Positions 8,050-17,791 of a DNA stretch of 64,000 nt are shown here, piece by piece; position 1 is the first letter of the stretch, and every line of letters begins with the position of its first letter. The notes beneath the pieces are model-generated. The model saw only the letters and a list, made by a program, of their open reading frames with translations, did not search any database and was not told the DNA's origin. A program made the translations under genes and the position numbers. This DNA comes from Cupriavidus basilensis OR16 (GTDB taxonomy: Bacteria > Pseudomonadota > Gammaproteobacteria > Burkholderiales > Burkholderiaceae), in the NCBI RefSeq assembly GCF_000243095.1, contig NZ_AHJE01000010.1:1-64000 (forward strand), in the 5' to 3' direction.

Positions 8050-10413
8050 GCCGCGCTCCTGCTAGCCTCATCGATCGCGCGCCAGATCTTGGGCGGCGTC
8101 AGGGGCATATCGAGATGGGTAATGCCGAATGGCTTCAGCGCATCGCAGACGGCCGCCACCACCGCGGGCGGCGCGCCGACGCAACCGGCTTCGCCGATGC
8201 CCTTTACCCCCAGCGGGTTCGTGGGCGAGGGCGAAACATGGAAGCTGGTGCGCATGCGGGGAACCTGCTCGATGCGGGGGAAGCCGTAGTCGAGCAGCGA
8301 GCCCGACAGCAACTGGCCGGCCTCGTCATACTTGGCCTCTTCGAAGAGCGCCTGCCCGATCCCTTGCGCAATCCCGCCATGCATCTGGCCATGGCAGAGC
8401 ATGGGATTGATCAATACGCCGACGTCGTCCACCGCGACGTAGTCGAGGATCTTCACCAGCCCGGTTTCGGCATCCACTTCCACCACCACCGCATGGCAAC
8501 CGTTGGGCGCGCCCATCGAGGTGGGTTCATAGAAGACCCGCTCGTCCAGTCCGGGCTCGACATCCCTGGGCAGCTTGCTGGCGACATAGGCCATGCGCGC
8601 CACCTGCGCGAATGCAACGGCGTTGCCCCCGCCGGCCGCCCTGAACTCGCCGTCGGCGTAGCGCACGTTCTCTTCAGCGGCTTCCAGCATGATTGCCGCG
8701 ATCCTGCGGGCCTTGGCAAGGATCTTTCCGGCCGCCACATAGGCGGCGGACCCTCCGACCGGCATGGAGCGTGAATTGAAGGTGCCATGGCCGGCGAGCA
8801 CGCGATCGGTGTCCCCCTGCACCACATCGACATCGTCCATCGGCAACTGCAGCACCTGCGCCACGATCTGGGCATAGCTGGTGGCATGGCCATGCCCCTG
8901 GGGCATCGATCCGCTGAACAGCGTCACCTTGCCGTCGGAATGCACGCGGATATGAGCGCTCTCCCAGCCACCGCGATCGAAGCCGACCTTGGGCAGCATG
9001 GCGGAGAGGCCCATGCCAACGAGTTCCAGATAGCAGGTCACGCCGATGCCGACGTACTTGCCTTGCAGCCGCAGCGCGGCCTGGCGCCGGCGCCAGCCTG
9101 CGTAGTCGATCAGCTCGGTGGCGCTGTCGAGGCACGCCTGGTAGTCGCCGCTGTCCCACTTGCCGCGCGCGTTGTTATGCGGCTGATAGGGGAACTGGTC
9201 GGCCTGCACCAGGTTGCGCCGTCGCAGTTCGACCGGATCGATATCCAGCGCCCCGGCCACCGCATCCATCATCCGTTCGACGATATAGGCCGCCTCTGGC
9301 CGCCCCGCCCCGCGATAGGCATCGACCGGCGTGGTATTGGTCGTGACCAGGTTGACTTCGACATCGACCGAGGTGATCTGGTAGTTGCCGGTGACGTAGC
9401 TGGCCGTGTTCACCGTCGGAATACCGGTGGCCATATTGGACAGATAGGCGCCAAGGTTGGCGATAGACCGCACCTTGATGCCCAGCACTTTGCCGGAATC
9501 CTTGACCGCGGCCTCGACATACTCCACATGCGCGCGGCCGTGCGTGGTAGCCAGGTGATTCTCGCTGCGCGACTCGGTCCAGCTTACCGGACGGCTGAAA
9601 TGCCGGGAGGCAAACGCGACCAGCACTTCCTCCGCGTAGAAATGCATCTTTGCCCCGAACCCGCCACCAATGTCGGGCGCGACGATACGGATTCGATGCT
9701 CGGGCCAGCCCAGGGCCTCCGAAAGCCAACGCCTCGACATATGCGGCACCTGCGTCGGCACGATGAAAGTCAGCCGCTCGTCGGCCGGGTCGTAGCTGGC
9801 GCACAGCGCGCGCGGCTCCAGCGGGCTGGGAATCAGGCGCTGGTTCACCAGCCGGATGGCGACCACGCGGTCGGCCGCCTTGACCGCATCCTCGTAGCTG
9901 CCTCCCTTGACACGGTAGACACCAATCAGGTTGCCCGCCACATTGCTGTGGAGCTGGGGTGCCTGGGGCAGCAACGCGGCCTCGGCGTCGACCACCACGG
10001 GCAGTTCCTCGTAGTCGACCGCCACCAGTTCGGCCGCGTCGGCCGCCAGTTCGCGCGTTGCGGCCAGCACCATGGCCACGGCTTCGCCGGCGTAGCGCAC
10101 CCGCCCTGCGGCCAGCGGCGGATGGGCCGGCACCTTTGAATCTCCCACCACCCAGTTCGGACGGATATCGCCAACCTTTCCCTGGATATCCGCGTGGGTC
10201 AAGACACCCACCACCCCGGGCAATGCCAGCGCGCTGGCCGTGTCGATATGCCGAACATCGGCATGGGCAAACGGCGACCTGACGAAGGCGGCGAATACCA
10301 TGCCCGGAAACTGGAAGTCATCGGTGAACTTCCCACGCCCGCCCATCAAGCGCTGGTCTTCCCTGCGCCGGATGGGCCTGCCGATATAGGTCCGCGCGGC
10401 ATCATGCAAGGCT

Positions 10414-10421
<8 letters not shown>
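8046..10421 (-). CDS. Molybdenum hydroxylase large (Mo-cofactor) subunit, xanthine oxidase family
   Basis: The 791-residue catalytic subunit binds molybdopterin cytosine dinucleotide and hydroxylates its substrate with water-derived oxygen. Seen are IGRPIRRREDQRLMGGRGKF at the N-terminus, DIGGGFGAKMHFYAEE, AYRGAGRPEAAY, and the catalytic Glu in KGIGEAGCVGAPP near the C-terminus. True (form I) CO dehydrogenase has AYRCSFR at the active-site loop. Here it is AYRGAGR, so this is a CoxL-like enzyme for an organic substrate (aldehyde, N-heterocycle or aromatic), not a proven CO oxidiser. The ATG at 10421 overlaps the small-subunit stop by 8 bp; longer starts are unlikely. Confidence 0.92.
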
Positions 10422-10917
<496 letters not shown>

Positions 10918-10980
10918 CTTGTCTCCTTTGGCCGCCTTGCGGCGCCGTCACCCTCCGCCGACGCGGTGGCTCATAGAATT

Positions 10981-10995
10981 ATGATCATCATACTA
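10981..10995. promoter_or_regulatory. Operator-like element A upstream of the coxS-like gene
   Basis: The element atgatcatcatacta shares 12 of 13 positions (gatcRtcatacta) with an element at 11709-11726 ahead of the TetR gene. It contains a near-palindrome around GATC. It sits in the short AT-rich island between the coxG-like and coxS-like genes. Binding by the TetR protein is an inference. Confidence 0.45.
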
Positions 10996-11053
10996 AAGAA
11001 CGAAGAAAGACGATGGGGCCAGCCTTCGTGACAGATGGCTCCCGCGACGGTCT

Positions 11054-11509
11054 TCAGGTTTCCGGATTGTCCAACACCAACTGCTCGAACCGCGAAAAGA
11101 AATCCGCGAGGAACTTGTTGTTTGCTACCGCCCCCACAAGGCGGGAGCCGAACTGCGCCAGTTTGCCGCCCATCTGGGCAACCGCGGCATAGTGCAAGGT
11201 GGTGCCGCCATCGATGTCCTCCAGGCGGACATCCGCGCCCAGCTTGCCGAAGCCGGCCATCCCGCCCGTGCCGCTGCCCTCGATGCGGTAGCCAAGGCCC
11301 TCGCGCAGGTCCGAGAACCGGGCGGTCCCCTTGAAACGGGCCTTGATGGGACCGATCGCGGCGACGATCACCGCGTCGTAGCTATCGTCTTCCGCCTTCT
11401 GATACTGCTCGCATCCGGGCAAGCACTTCTGCAGCGTGGACGGGTCGTTCAAGCGCCGCCACACCTCCGCCCGCGGCGCCTTGATTACCTGTGTGCCAGT
11501 CAATTCCAA
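11054..11509 (-). CDS. CoxG-like SRPBCC-family protein
   Basis: The 151-residue protein is a CoxG/SRPBCC helix-grip domain along its whole length, with APRAEVWRRLNDPSTLQKCLPGC at the start, and APRAEVWRRL and GPIKARFKGTA as recognisable blocks. CoxG proteins accompany CoxSLM-type molybdenum hydroxylases and are thought to help membrane recruitment or maturation. Start is TTG at 11509 with a strong ggaggag upstream. It lacks the C-terminal hydrophobic anchor of longer CoxG proteins. It is first in the minus-strand run, 136 bp ahead of the coxS-like gene, and its promoter region holds the 17-bp motif found twice before the thiolase gene. Confidence 0.87.
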   Translation of the reverse strand: MELTGTQVIKAPRAEVWRRLNDPSTLQKCLPGCEQYQKAEDDSYDAVIVAAIGPIKARFKGTARFSDLREGLGYRIEGSGTGGMAGFGKLGADVRLEDIDGGTTLHYAAVAQMGGKLAQFGSRLVGAVANNKFLADFFSRFEQLVLDNPET

Positions 11510-11562
11510 TTCCCGCTCCTCCCCTGGGCTGCGCCAGACGGCGCAGTAGAAAAACCCGGATA

Positions 11563-11579
11563 TGTATCCGATGTCTACA
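11563..11579. promoter_or_regulatory. Island operator motif, copy 1 (coxG promoter)
   Basis: The 17-mer tgtatccgatgtctaca lies 54-70 bp upstream of the coxG-like TTG start. It matches the two copies before the second thiolase gene (12517-12533 inverted, 12606-12622 direct), with consensus TGTATCCRMTGTCTAYA. The half-sites TGTA and TACA give a dyad. The motif links the two opposed promoters of the island. Confidence 0.55.
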
Positions 11580-11708
11580 TCCTAGGAAAGCACTGGGACA
11601 GCGTCAAGCAAGGAGACGCATTTTGGCCTCAGTGCTAACCCTAGGACCGCGGTCCACGCGACACCCGCTTCTCCTGCCTGCACATCATCCTCGCTCACCC
11701 ACTATGCA

Positions 11709-11726
11709 ATGATGATCGTCATACTA
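11709..11726. promoter_or_regulatory. Operator-like element B upstream of the TetR gene
   Basis: The element atgatgatcgtcatacta includes atgatgatcgtcat, which equals its own reverse complement at 12 of 14 positions. It lies about 60 bp before the TetR start and shares gatcRtcatacta with element A at 10981. This is the expected position and symmetry for a TetR autoregulatory site. Confidence 0.5.
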
Positions 11727-11784
11727 TATATTACAGAGGTACGTTTAAATACAAATACAAATGCAAATGCAACGGAGTCCAATC

Positions 11785-12336
11785 GTGCGCTACTCGCCAG
11801 ACCACAAAGCCGAAACCCGCAAGCAGATCGTCGAGACCGCCTCCATCGAGTTTCGCGAACACGGCGTCAATGGCGTTGGCGTTGCGCAGTTGATGAAGAG
11901 TGCGGGCCTTACCCATGGCGGCTTTTATGCGCATTTCGACTCCAAGGATGCGCTGGTCGCCGACGCACTCGATGCCGCGTTCGACCAGACCATGGCCTTT
12001 CTCGGCGACGCGGCCGCCGCGTCGCCGCCAAAGCAGCGAAATCGCGCCATCATGCATGCCTATATGAGCAAACGGCATCGCGACCATGTTGAAAAAGGTT
12101 GTGCGATCGCCGCCCTGGGCACTGACGTCGCAAGGCTCGATGCCAGGACGCGCCGGCGCTTCGAGGCCCGGGTCGCCTCGCTGATCGAGTTGATCGCGGG
12201 AGACGAGACCCCAGCCGCGCGCGAAGATGCGATTGCCATGCTCGCCACGATGGTCGGCGCCATGGTGCTCGCGCGCGCCGTACGCTCCGAAGCGCTGTCC
12301 ACCGAAATCGTGAACGCCGTGCAGGCATCCCGATAA
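11785..12336 (+). CDS. TetR/AcrR-family transcriptional regulator
   Basis: The 183-residue repressor-type protein has a TetR HTH at about 8-60 (GVNGVGVAQLMKSAGLTHGG, then FYAHF). The helical ligand domain has a conserved GCAIAALGTDVARLD segment seen in the TetR_C_16/33-type subgroup. I place the start at GTG 11785, preceded by cggag at seven bases and giving the family-typical N-terminus xRYSPDHKAETR. The ATGs at 11761 and 11767 fall in a hexamer repeat (aaatac x2, aaatgc x2, 11747-11770) without a nearby ribosome site. It stands between the two arms of the catabolic island and is the obvious local controller. Confidence 0.87.
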   Translation: MRYSPDHKAETRKQIVETASIEFREHGVNGVGVAQLMKSAGLTHGGFYAHFDSKDALVADALDAAFDQTMAFLGDAAAASPPKQRNRAIMHAYMSKRHRDHVEKGCAIAALGTDVARLDARTRRRFEARVASLIELIAGDETPAAREDAIAMLATMVGAMVLARAVRSEALSTEIVNAVQASR

Positions 12337-12345
12337 GCGCGAACG

Positions 12346-12395
12346 CTTCCCCCTCTTCCCTCTTCCCTCTTCCCCCTTCCCTTCTTCCCCTCCTC
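12346..12395 (+). repeat. 50-nt pure pyrimidine tract
   Basis: A run of 50 consecutive C/T bases made of irregular cttcccct-like units follows the TetR gene by ten bases. Such polypurine/polypyrimidine DNA can form triplex structures. No terminator stem precedes it. Confidence 0.7.
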
Positions 12396-12516
12396 GCGTC
12401 GATGCGATCGCGTCGACGCTGCGGCGCGCGTCGCCTCTCAATAACACACGGCTCAATCGAGGTTAACCCGCGCCCCGGCGTTGGCTCCTTGACCTCACGA
12501 AATCCTGTCACTACGA

Positions 12517-12533
12517 TGTAGACAGTGGATACA
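12517..12533. promoter_or_regulatory. Island operator motif, copy 2 (inverted)
   Basis: The 17-mer tgtagacagtggataca is the reverse complement of the consensus TGTATCCRMTGTCTAYA. With copy 3 it forms a perfect 15-bp inverted repeat (12519-12533 with 12606-12620), separated by 72 bp. It lies 154-170 bp upstream of the thiolase ATG. Confidence 0.55.
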
Positions 12534-12605
12534 CCAGCAAGACTATCCGTCCTGACGCGGGAACCAACGCAAGTCAAGTCGTAGTCAGGATTGATTCCGC
12601 CTTAA

Positions 12606-12622
12606 TGTATCCACTGTCTATA
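12606..12622. promoter_or_regulatory. Island operator motif, copy 3 (direct)
   Basis: The 17-mer tgtatccactgtctata lies 65-81 bp upstream of the thiolase ATG at 12687. It pairs with copy 2 as an inverted repeat. The internal dyad TGTA-N2-CA-N-TG-N2-TA suggests each copy is a full dimer site, so the pair could hold a DNA loop. The 350-bp stretch 12337-12686 holds this pair and the pyrimidine tract but no gene. Confidence 0.55.
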
Positions 12623-12686
12623 TGTGCCGTGCAGCTGCATCTTGCATGCGCACGCAGCCGTCGATATCAAAGCCAAAGGAGAACCT

Positions 12687-13871
12687 ATGTCTCGCGCAGT
12701 CATCGTTTCGTACGCCCGCACCCCTATCGGCAAAGCCGGGCGCGGGGCCTTCAACCAGACCCATGGCGCCACCATGGCCGGACATGTGATCGAGCACGCG
12801 GTCAGCCGCGCGCGCCTCGACGGCGCCGAAGTCGAGGACATCATCTTTGGCTGCGGCCAGCCGATCGCCGTCACCGGCGGCAACATCGCTCGCGCTGCCG
12901 GCATTCGCGCGGGCCTGCCGGTGTCGGTCAGCGGTACCACGCTCACCCGCTTCTGCGCCTCCGGCCTGCAAGCAGTTGCCTTCGCGGCGCAGCGCGTGCT
13001 GATCGACAAGGTGCCGGTCATGGTGGCAGGCGGTGTCGAATCCATCAGCCTGTCGCAGCCGGTCACCCTCAAGACGGCCCAGCAGGAAGCCTGGTTGGCC
13101 AAGCACCGGCCGGATGTCTACCTGCACATGATCGACACGGCCGAGATCCTGGCCAAGCGTTACGGCATGGCACGCGAACGGGCCGATGCGTTCTCCGTGC
13201 GCAGCCAGCAGCGCACCGCCAAGGCCCAGCAGGACGGGCTGTTCAAGGATGAGATCGTGCCGCTGGCCACGATCAAAGGCGTGACTGACAAAGCGACCGG
13301 ACAAACGGTCACCGAGGCCTGCCTGCTGGACGCCGACGAAGGGAACCGTCCGGACACCACGCTGGAAAAGCTCAGCGCCCTGCCCCCCGTGAAAGGAGAG
13401 GGATACCAGGTGACGGCCGGCAATGCCAGCCAGCTGTCGGACGGTGCGGCCGCGCTCGTGGTGATGTCCGAGAAGGAGGCGCAGCGGCGTGGCCTTGAGC
13501 CGCTTGGCTACTTCATCGGCCTGGCCACCGCGGGCGTGGAGCCGGACGAGATGGGCATCGGCCCGGTGCGCGCGGTGCCGCGCCTGCTGGAGCGCAATGA
13601 ACTGAGCGTCGACGACATCGACCTGTGGGAGCTCAATGAAGCATTCGGCTGCCAGGCCTTGTACTGCATCGACCAGCTCGGCCTGCCGGAGGAGCGCGTG
13701 AACGTCAATGGCGGCGCCATTGCGATCGGCCACCCTTATGGCATGACCGGCGCGCGCCAGGTCGGCCACATCCTGCTGGAAGGCCGCCGCCGCAAGGCGA
13801 AGTATGGCGTGGTGACCATGTGCGCCGCCGGTGGCATGGGTGCGGCTGGCCTGTTCGAGTTCATCCACTGA
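12687..13871 (+). CDS. Acetyl-CoA acyltransferase (thiolase), second copy
   Basis: The 394-residue thiolase has the nucleophile Cys at residue 90 ([10 protein letters not shown]), [28 protein letters not shown] and a second Cys in [12 protein letters not shown]. The ATG at 12687 has aaaggag six bases upstream. It is only moderately similar to the thiolase at 5.3-6.5 kb: the segment before the His motif differs (RVNVNGG versus LINVEGG). It opens the plus-strand run thiolase - enoyl-CoA hydratase - CoA ligase - Bug receptor, which points to beta-oxidation-like cleavage of a CoA thioester. Substrate chain length is not readable. Confidence 0.92.
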   Translation: MSRAVIVSYARTPIGKAGRGAFNQTHGATMAGHVIEHAVSRARLDGAEVEDIIFGCGQPIAVTGGNIARAAGIRAGLPVSVSGTTLTRFCASGLQAVAFAAQRVLIDKVPVMVAGGVESISLSQPVTLKTAQQEAWLAKHRPDVYLHMIDTAEILAKRYGMARERADAFSVRSQQRTAKAQQDGLFKDEIVPLATIKGVTDKATGQTVTEACLLDADEGNRPDTTLEKLSALPPVKGEGYQVTAGNASQLSDGAAALVVMSEKEAQRRGLEPLGYFIGLATAGVEPDEMGIGPVRAVPRLLERNELSVDDIDLWELNEAFGCQALYCIDQLGLPEERVNVNGGAIAIGHPYGMTGARQVGHILLEGRRRKAKYGVVTMCAAGGMGAAGLFEFIH

Positions 13872-13883
13872 GCGGCGGCGCAC

Positions 13884-13931
13884 CAGCACCTCGGCACATC
13901 AGCACGTCAGCACGTCAGCACATCAGCACAT
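13884..13931 (+). repeat. Six tandem 8-bp units between thiolase and enoyl-CoA hydratase genes
   Basis: Six consecutive octamers of the form CAGCACRT (the first two diverged: cagcacct, cggcacat) fill the short spacer from 12 bp after the thiolase stop up to the ribosome site aggag of the next gene. Copy number may vary between strains and would change spacing in the transcript. Confidence 0.85.
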
Positions 13932-13945
13932 CAGGAGACCAAGCC

Positions 13946-14752
13946 ATGACAAGCAATCCCACCACCAACATCACCGAGTACGACACCGTGTTCGTCGACC
14001 GGGACGGCAGCTGCGGCATCGTGACGATGAACCGGCTCGAGAAGTACAACGCGCTCAATGGCGCGTTGCGCAATGACCTCTACGCGGCCATGACCTCGCT
14101 GATGGCCGACAAGACCATCCGCGGCATCGTCCTCTGGGGCGGCACCAAGGCATTCGTCTCCGGGGGCGACCTCGTGGAGATGCTCAAGCGTCGCCCGATC
14201 GAGTCGTTCAGCCCCACCAGCGGCGCGCCCGACCTGTGGGCATTGATACACCACAGTACCGTGCCGGTGGTGGCGGCCATTGCCGGGCCCTGTTTTGGCG
14301 GCGGGCTGGAGCTCGCCATGGCCTGCGATCTGCGCGTGGCCGCCGACAACGCGCTGATGGGGCAGACCGAAACCAATGTCGGCCTGATCCCGGGGCGGGG
14401 GGGTACCCAGCGCCTCGTTCGCCTGGTGGGCGCGACACGGGCCAAGGAGATGATCTTTACCGGCGAGATCATCAAGCCGGACGAAGCCTACCGCATCGGG
14501 CTGATCAACAAAGTGGTACCTGCCGCGGCTCTGCTCGATGAGGCCAAGGCTTATGTGCAGCGCATCGCCGAGAAGTCGCCGCACTCCATCGCCATGGCCA
14601 AGCTGATGATCAACAACGGCCAGGACGCCAGCCTGGACACGGCGCTGATGATGGAACAACTCGCCTTCGCCACGCTCTTCAGCACCGACGACATGCATGA
14701 AGGTGGCGATGCCTTCCTCAACAAGCGCCGTCCGGTCTACCGGGGAACCTGA
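13946..14752 (+). CDS. Enoyl-CoA hydratase/isomerase-family protein
   Basis: The 268-residue crotonase-fold enzyme adds water to, or isomerises, an enoyl-CoA. The oxyanion-hole blocks are present: GGTKAFVSGGDLVEM near 60-75 and GPCFGGGLELAMACD near 110-125, the latter with one catalytic Glu. The second Glu is in GQTETNVGLIPGRGGTQRL. Both acid residues of true hydratases are thus conserved. The ATG at 13946 has aggag eight bases upstream, right after the octamer repeat. The stop is two bases before the CoA-ligase ATG, so the two are cotranslated. Confidence 0.91.
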   Translation: MTSNPTTNITEYDTVFVDRDGSCGIVTMNRLEKYNALNGALRNDLYAAMTSLMADKTIRGIVLWGGTKAFVSGGDLVEMLKRRPIESFSPTSGAPDLWALIHHSTVPVVAAIAGPCFGGGLELAMACDLRVAADNALMGQTETNVGLIPGRGGTQRLVRLVGATRAKEMIFTGEIIKPDEAYRIGLINKVVPAAALLDEAKAYVQRIAEKSPHSIAMAKLMINNGQDASLDTALMMEQLAFATLFSTDDMHEGGDAFLNKRRPVYRGT

Positions 14753-14754
14753 TC

Positions 14755-16691
14755 ATGAGCCACGCAACCATGGACGCCGCACACGCGGCCCGCACCGGAC
14801 ATCCCGATCTCTACACGCCACGGCTGCAGGTCCGCACGATCGCCGATATCGAGCGTTTCGAGCAAACGCCGCTGGCCGAGCGCAACCTGCCCCCCAGCAC
14901 TTACGAGCTGCTGCGCATGGCGCGCGATCGCGCGCCGGATGCCCCGCGCTGTATCACTTCGCCTCCGGGGACGAGCTCGACCGCACCACCACGGTCACCC
15001 ACGGCCAGCTGTTCGGGCGCATTACCCAGACCGCCAACCTGCTGCACGCCCTCGGCCTCGGCCCGACCGACGTGATCGGCATCCTCATGCCGGTTGCGCT
15101 GGAATCGCAGTACGCGATCTGGGGCAGCGAAGCGGCCGGGATTGCCTGCCCGGTCAACTGGATGCTGGAGCCGGAGATCATCCGTACCCTGCTGAGCAAT
15201 GCCGGGGCAAAGGCGGTCATCGTCTACGGCCCCGATCCGGACATCGAGGCGTGGAACAAGGCCATGCTGATCCGGCAGGACTTGCCCGGCGTGCGGCACT
15301 GGATCAAGGCGGGCGGAGGCCAGGCCAGCGAAAGCGCGGTTGTCGACCTCGATGCCGAACTGCCGCGTTTCAACGCCCAGACGCTTGACAGCGGACGCCG
15401 CTTTTCACCGGACGACACTGCCTCCATGTTCCACACCGGCGGCACCACGGGTACGCCCAAGCTCGCCCTGCATACGCATGGCAACGAGGTCTTCATGGCC
15501 TGGGTCAGCGGCATGCAGTACGACGTGCAGCCGGAGGATGTACGCGTCTGCGGCGTGCCGATGTTCCACGTCACGGGCGTCCTGACCAACTGCCTGATGC
15601 CGCTGGCCCGGGGCGCTTCGGTGGTCATGCTGACCTCCGGCGGCTGGCGCGATCCTTCGGTGATCCGCAATATCTGGCGGATCATCGAGCGATTCCGCGT
15701 CACCGCGCTGGGCATGGTGCCAAGCGTCGTCAACATGCTGCTGAACATACCGATCGAAGACGCCGACATCCGCTCCCTGCAGGCCGCGAGTTGCGGCACC
15801 GCGCCGCTGTCCACGGCGATCGCCGAGGCTTTCGCGAAGAAGACCGGATCGGTCATCATAGAAGGCTACGGCCTGACCGAAGGCACTGCCCTGAGCGCCT
15901 GCAACCCGCGCTATGGCGAGGCGCGCACGGGCTCGATCGGCTTTCGCAAGGCCTATCAGCAGATGAAGGCGGTCAAGGTGGCCGACCACCGCATCGTGCG
16001 CGATTGCGAGCCGGGCGAGCCCGGCGTGGTGGTGGTGCGCGGCCCCAATATCTTCAACGGCTACCTGGAGCCGAAGCACAACCAGAACATCTGGTTCGAA
16101 GGCGGCTGGTTCAACACCGGCGATCTCGGCTACGTGGATCCGGAGGGCTACTTCTGGCTGACCGGCAGGGCCAAGGACCTGATCATCCGCGGCGGCAACA
16201 ATATCGACCCGCGCATGATCGAGGAAGCGCTCTACCGCCATCCCGCCGTGTTCGACGCTGCCGCAATCGGCATCCCGGACGCGCATGCTGGCGAACTACC
16301 GGTCGCCTACATTGCGCTCAAGCCTGGCAACGACTATCCGCTCGGCCGGCTGAAGCACTACGCCTACGAAGTGATTCCCGAACGCGCCGCGGTGCCCAAG
16401 CAGTTCTACCTGGTCGATGTCATCCCCAAGACGGCGGTCGGCAAGATCCAGAAGAACGTCCTGCGCGGCGACGCCATCCGGCGCGCCCAGCACCAGATGC
16501 TGGCAGACGCCGCCACGGACGCTCCGGTGCCCGTGCAGGACATTCGCGTCGAGGATCGGGGTGACCAGGGCTTGACTTCGACGCTGGTCTTGCCCGCCAC
16601 ACTGAGCGCAACCGAGCGCGAGGCCGCCCGGACGACGATCGACGCCGCATTCGCCACGCTGACCATCAAGTACGCGGTGGTGTACGAGTAA
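14755..16691 (+). pseudogene. AMP-forming acyl-CoA ligase, frameshifted near residue 64
   Basis: This is an ANL-superfamily ligase activating an acid to its CoA thioester with ATP. The main frame shows the phosphate loop HTGGTTGTPKLALHTHG, YGLTEGT, the hinge WLTGRAKDLIIRGGNNIDP and the C-terminal Lys in PKTAVGKIQK. The N-terminal 63 codons from ATG 14755 are in a different frame. Around 14946, ccgcgctg would have to be ccggcgctg (one extra G) for a continuous DAPALYHF junction and a 645-residue protein. As read, translation from 14755 ends at 15075. A sequencing error is plausible because all catalytic parts are pristine. Confidence 0.87.
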
Positions 16692-16715
16692 ACGGAATAG
16701 ACGAAGGAGACAGCC

Positions 16716-17705
16716 ATGACCCTATCCGACACGGCCGCGCGCGTCGCGGCCGGTGTCGCCAGCAGCCTGCTGCTGGCGGCCCAACCCGCGCTGGCCGAGA
16801 AGCCAGGGGACTACCCCGCGCATCCGGTCCGCATCATTGTTCCCTATGCCGCCGGCGGCGGTACCGACATCATCGCCCGCACCCTCGGCGCCGCGCTGTC
16901 GCGGCAGCTGGGCCAGCCGGTCATCGTGGACAACCGGCCCGGCGGGCAGACGGTGGTGGGTTACTCGATCGCGGCGAAAGCCGCGCCGGACGGCTACACC
17001 CTGCTGATGAACAATTCCGCGCACAGCATCCAGCCGGCGCTATTCAAGGATCTCCCGTACAACGCCATCAGGAGCTTCAGGGGCGTGGCGGAGATTACGG
17101 CGTCGCCGGTCGTGTTCGTGGTGGACCGCAAGCTGCCCGTGACCGACCTGAAGAGTTACCTGGCATACGGCAAGACAACCAGCACCAAGCTCAATTTCGG
17201 CTCATTCGGCACCGGCACCGGCTCCCACCTCTGGGGCGAGCTGCTGGCTTCTGCTAGCGGGCTCGACATGCTGCACGTTCCTTACAAGGGCTCGGCCCCC
17301 GCGATACAGGATTTGATCGGCGGACAGATCAACGGCCTGTTCGTGGATCCGCTCTCGATCAAGCCGCACATCCAGGCGGGCACCGTGCGCGCCATCGGCG
17401 TGACCGGGCCGCGGCGCTGGAAGGGGCTGGAGAACGTCCCGACCTTCGTCGAGCAAGGCTATCCGCAGTTTGCCGACGTCGGCTGGTTCGGCCTGTTTGC
17501 GCCGGCCGGCACGCCCGATGCCATCGTCAACCGTCTCAGCGCGGAGGTGTCGAAGGCGGTCATGCTGCCGGAAGTCAAGTCGAAACTGCTCGAACTGGGT
17601 ACGGAACCCAGTGGCACCACGGCCGCCGCGTTCGACGCCCAGATCCGGAAAGACGCAGACCGCTGGGCCAAGGTCGTCGCCGAAAAACACATCACCCTGC
17701 AATAG
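16716..17705 (+). CDS. Bug/TctC-family periplasmic solute receptor 1
   Basis: The 329-residue protein has a signal peptide (cleavage after AQPALA) and the Bug fold: HPVRIIVPYAAGGGTDIIAR near the mature N-terminus, KAAPDGYTLLM, LNFGSFGTGTGSHLWGELL and HVPYKGSAPAIQDLIGGQI. Such receptors bind small carboxylates; many stand without matching TctAB membrane proteins, as here. It is the last enzyme-arm gene of the island, 25 bp after the CoA ligase, and probably captures the pathway substrate or a related acid. The start has aaggag before ATG 16716. Ligand identity is not inferable. Confidence 0.92.
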   Translation: MTLSDTAARVAAGVASSLLLAAQPALAEKPGDYPAHPVRIIVPYAAGGGTDIIARTLGAALSRQLGQPVIVDNRPGGQTVVGYSIAAKAAPDGYTLLMNNSAHSIQPALFKDLPYNAIRSFRGVAEITASPVVFVVDRKLPVTDLKSYLAYGKTTSTKLNFGSFGTGTGSHLWGELLASASGLDMLHVPYKGSAPAIQDLIGGQINGLFVDPLSIKPHIQAGTVRAIGVTGPRRWKGLENVPTFVEQGYPQFADVGWFGLFAPAGTPDAIVNRLSAEVSKAVMLPEVKSKLLELGTEPSGTTAAAFDAQIRKDADRWAKVVAEKHITLQ

Positions 17706-17747
17706 GCGCAGCAAGGGCCGGCCGGGCCTGCGCTGGCCCGGTGTTCA

Positions 17748-17757
17748 TTAGCGCTAA
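17748..17757. promoter_or_regulatory. Palindrome upstream of the second TetR gene
   Basis: The perfect 10-bp palindrome TTAGCGCTAA lies 35 bp before the TetR ATG. Its position in an 86-bp intergenic gap fits an autoregulatory operator, but it is short and unpaired. Confidence 0.4.
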
Positions 17758-17791
17758 CATGGAGGCCTGAAGACACCACGAACGGCAACCC

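Noticed and set aside
11761..11784. ATG start codons for the first TetR gene
   Set aside because: They lie within a hexamer repeat with no ribosome site at proper distance; GTG 11785 has cggag at seven bases and the family-typical N-terminus.
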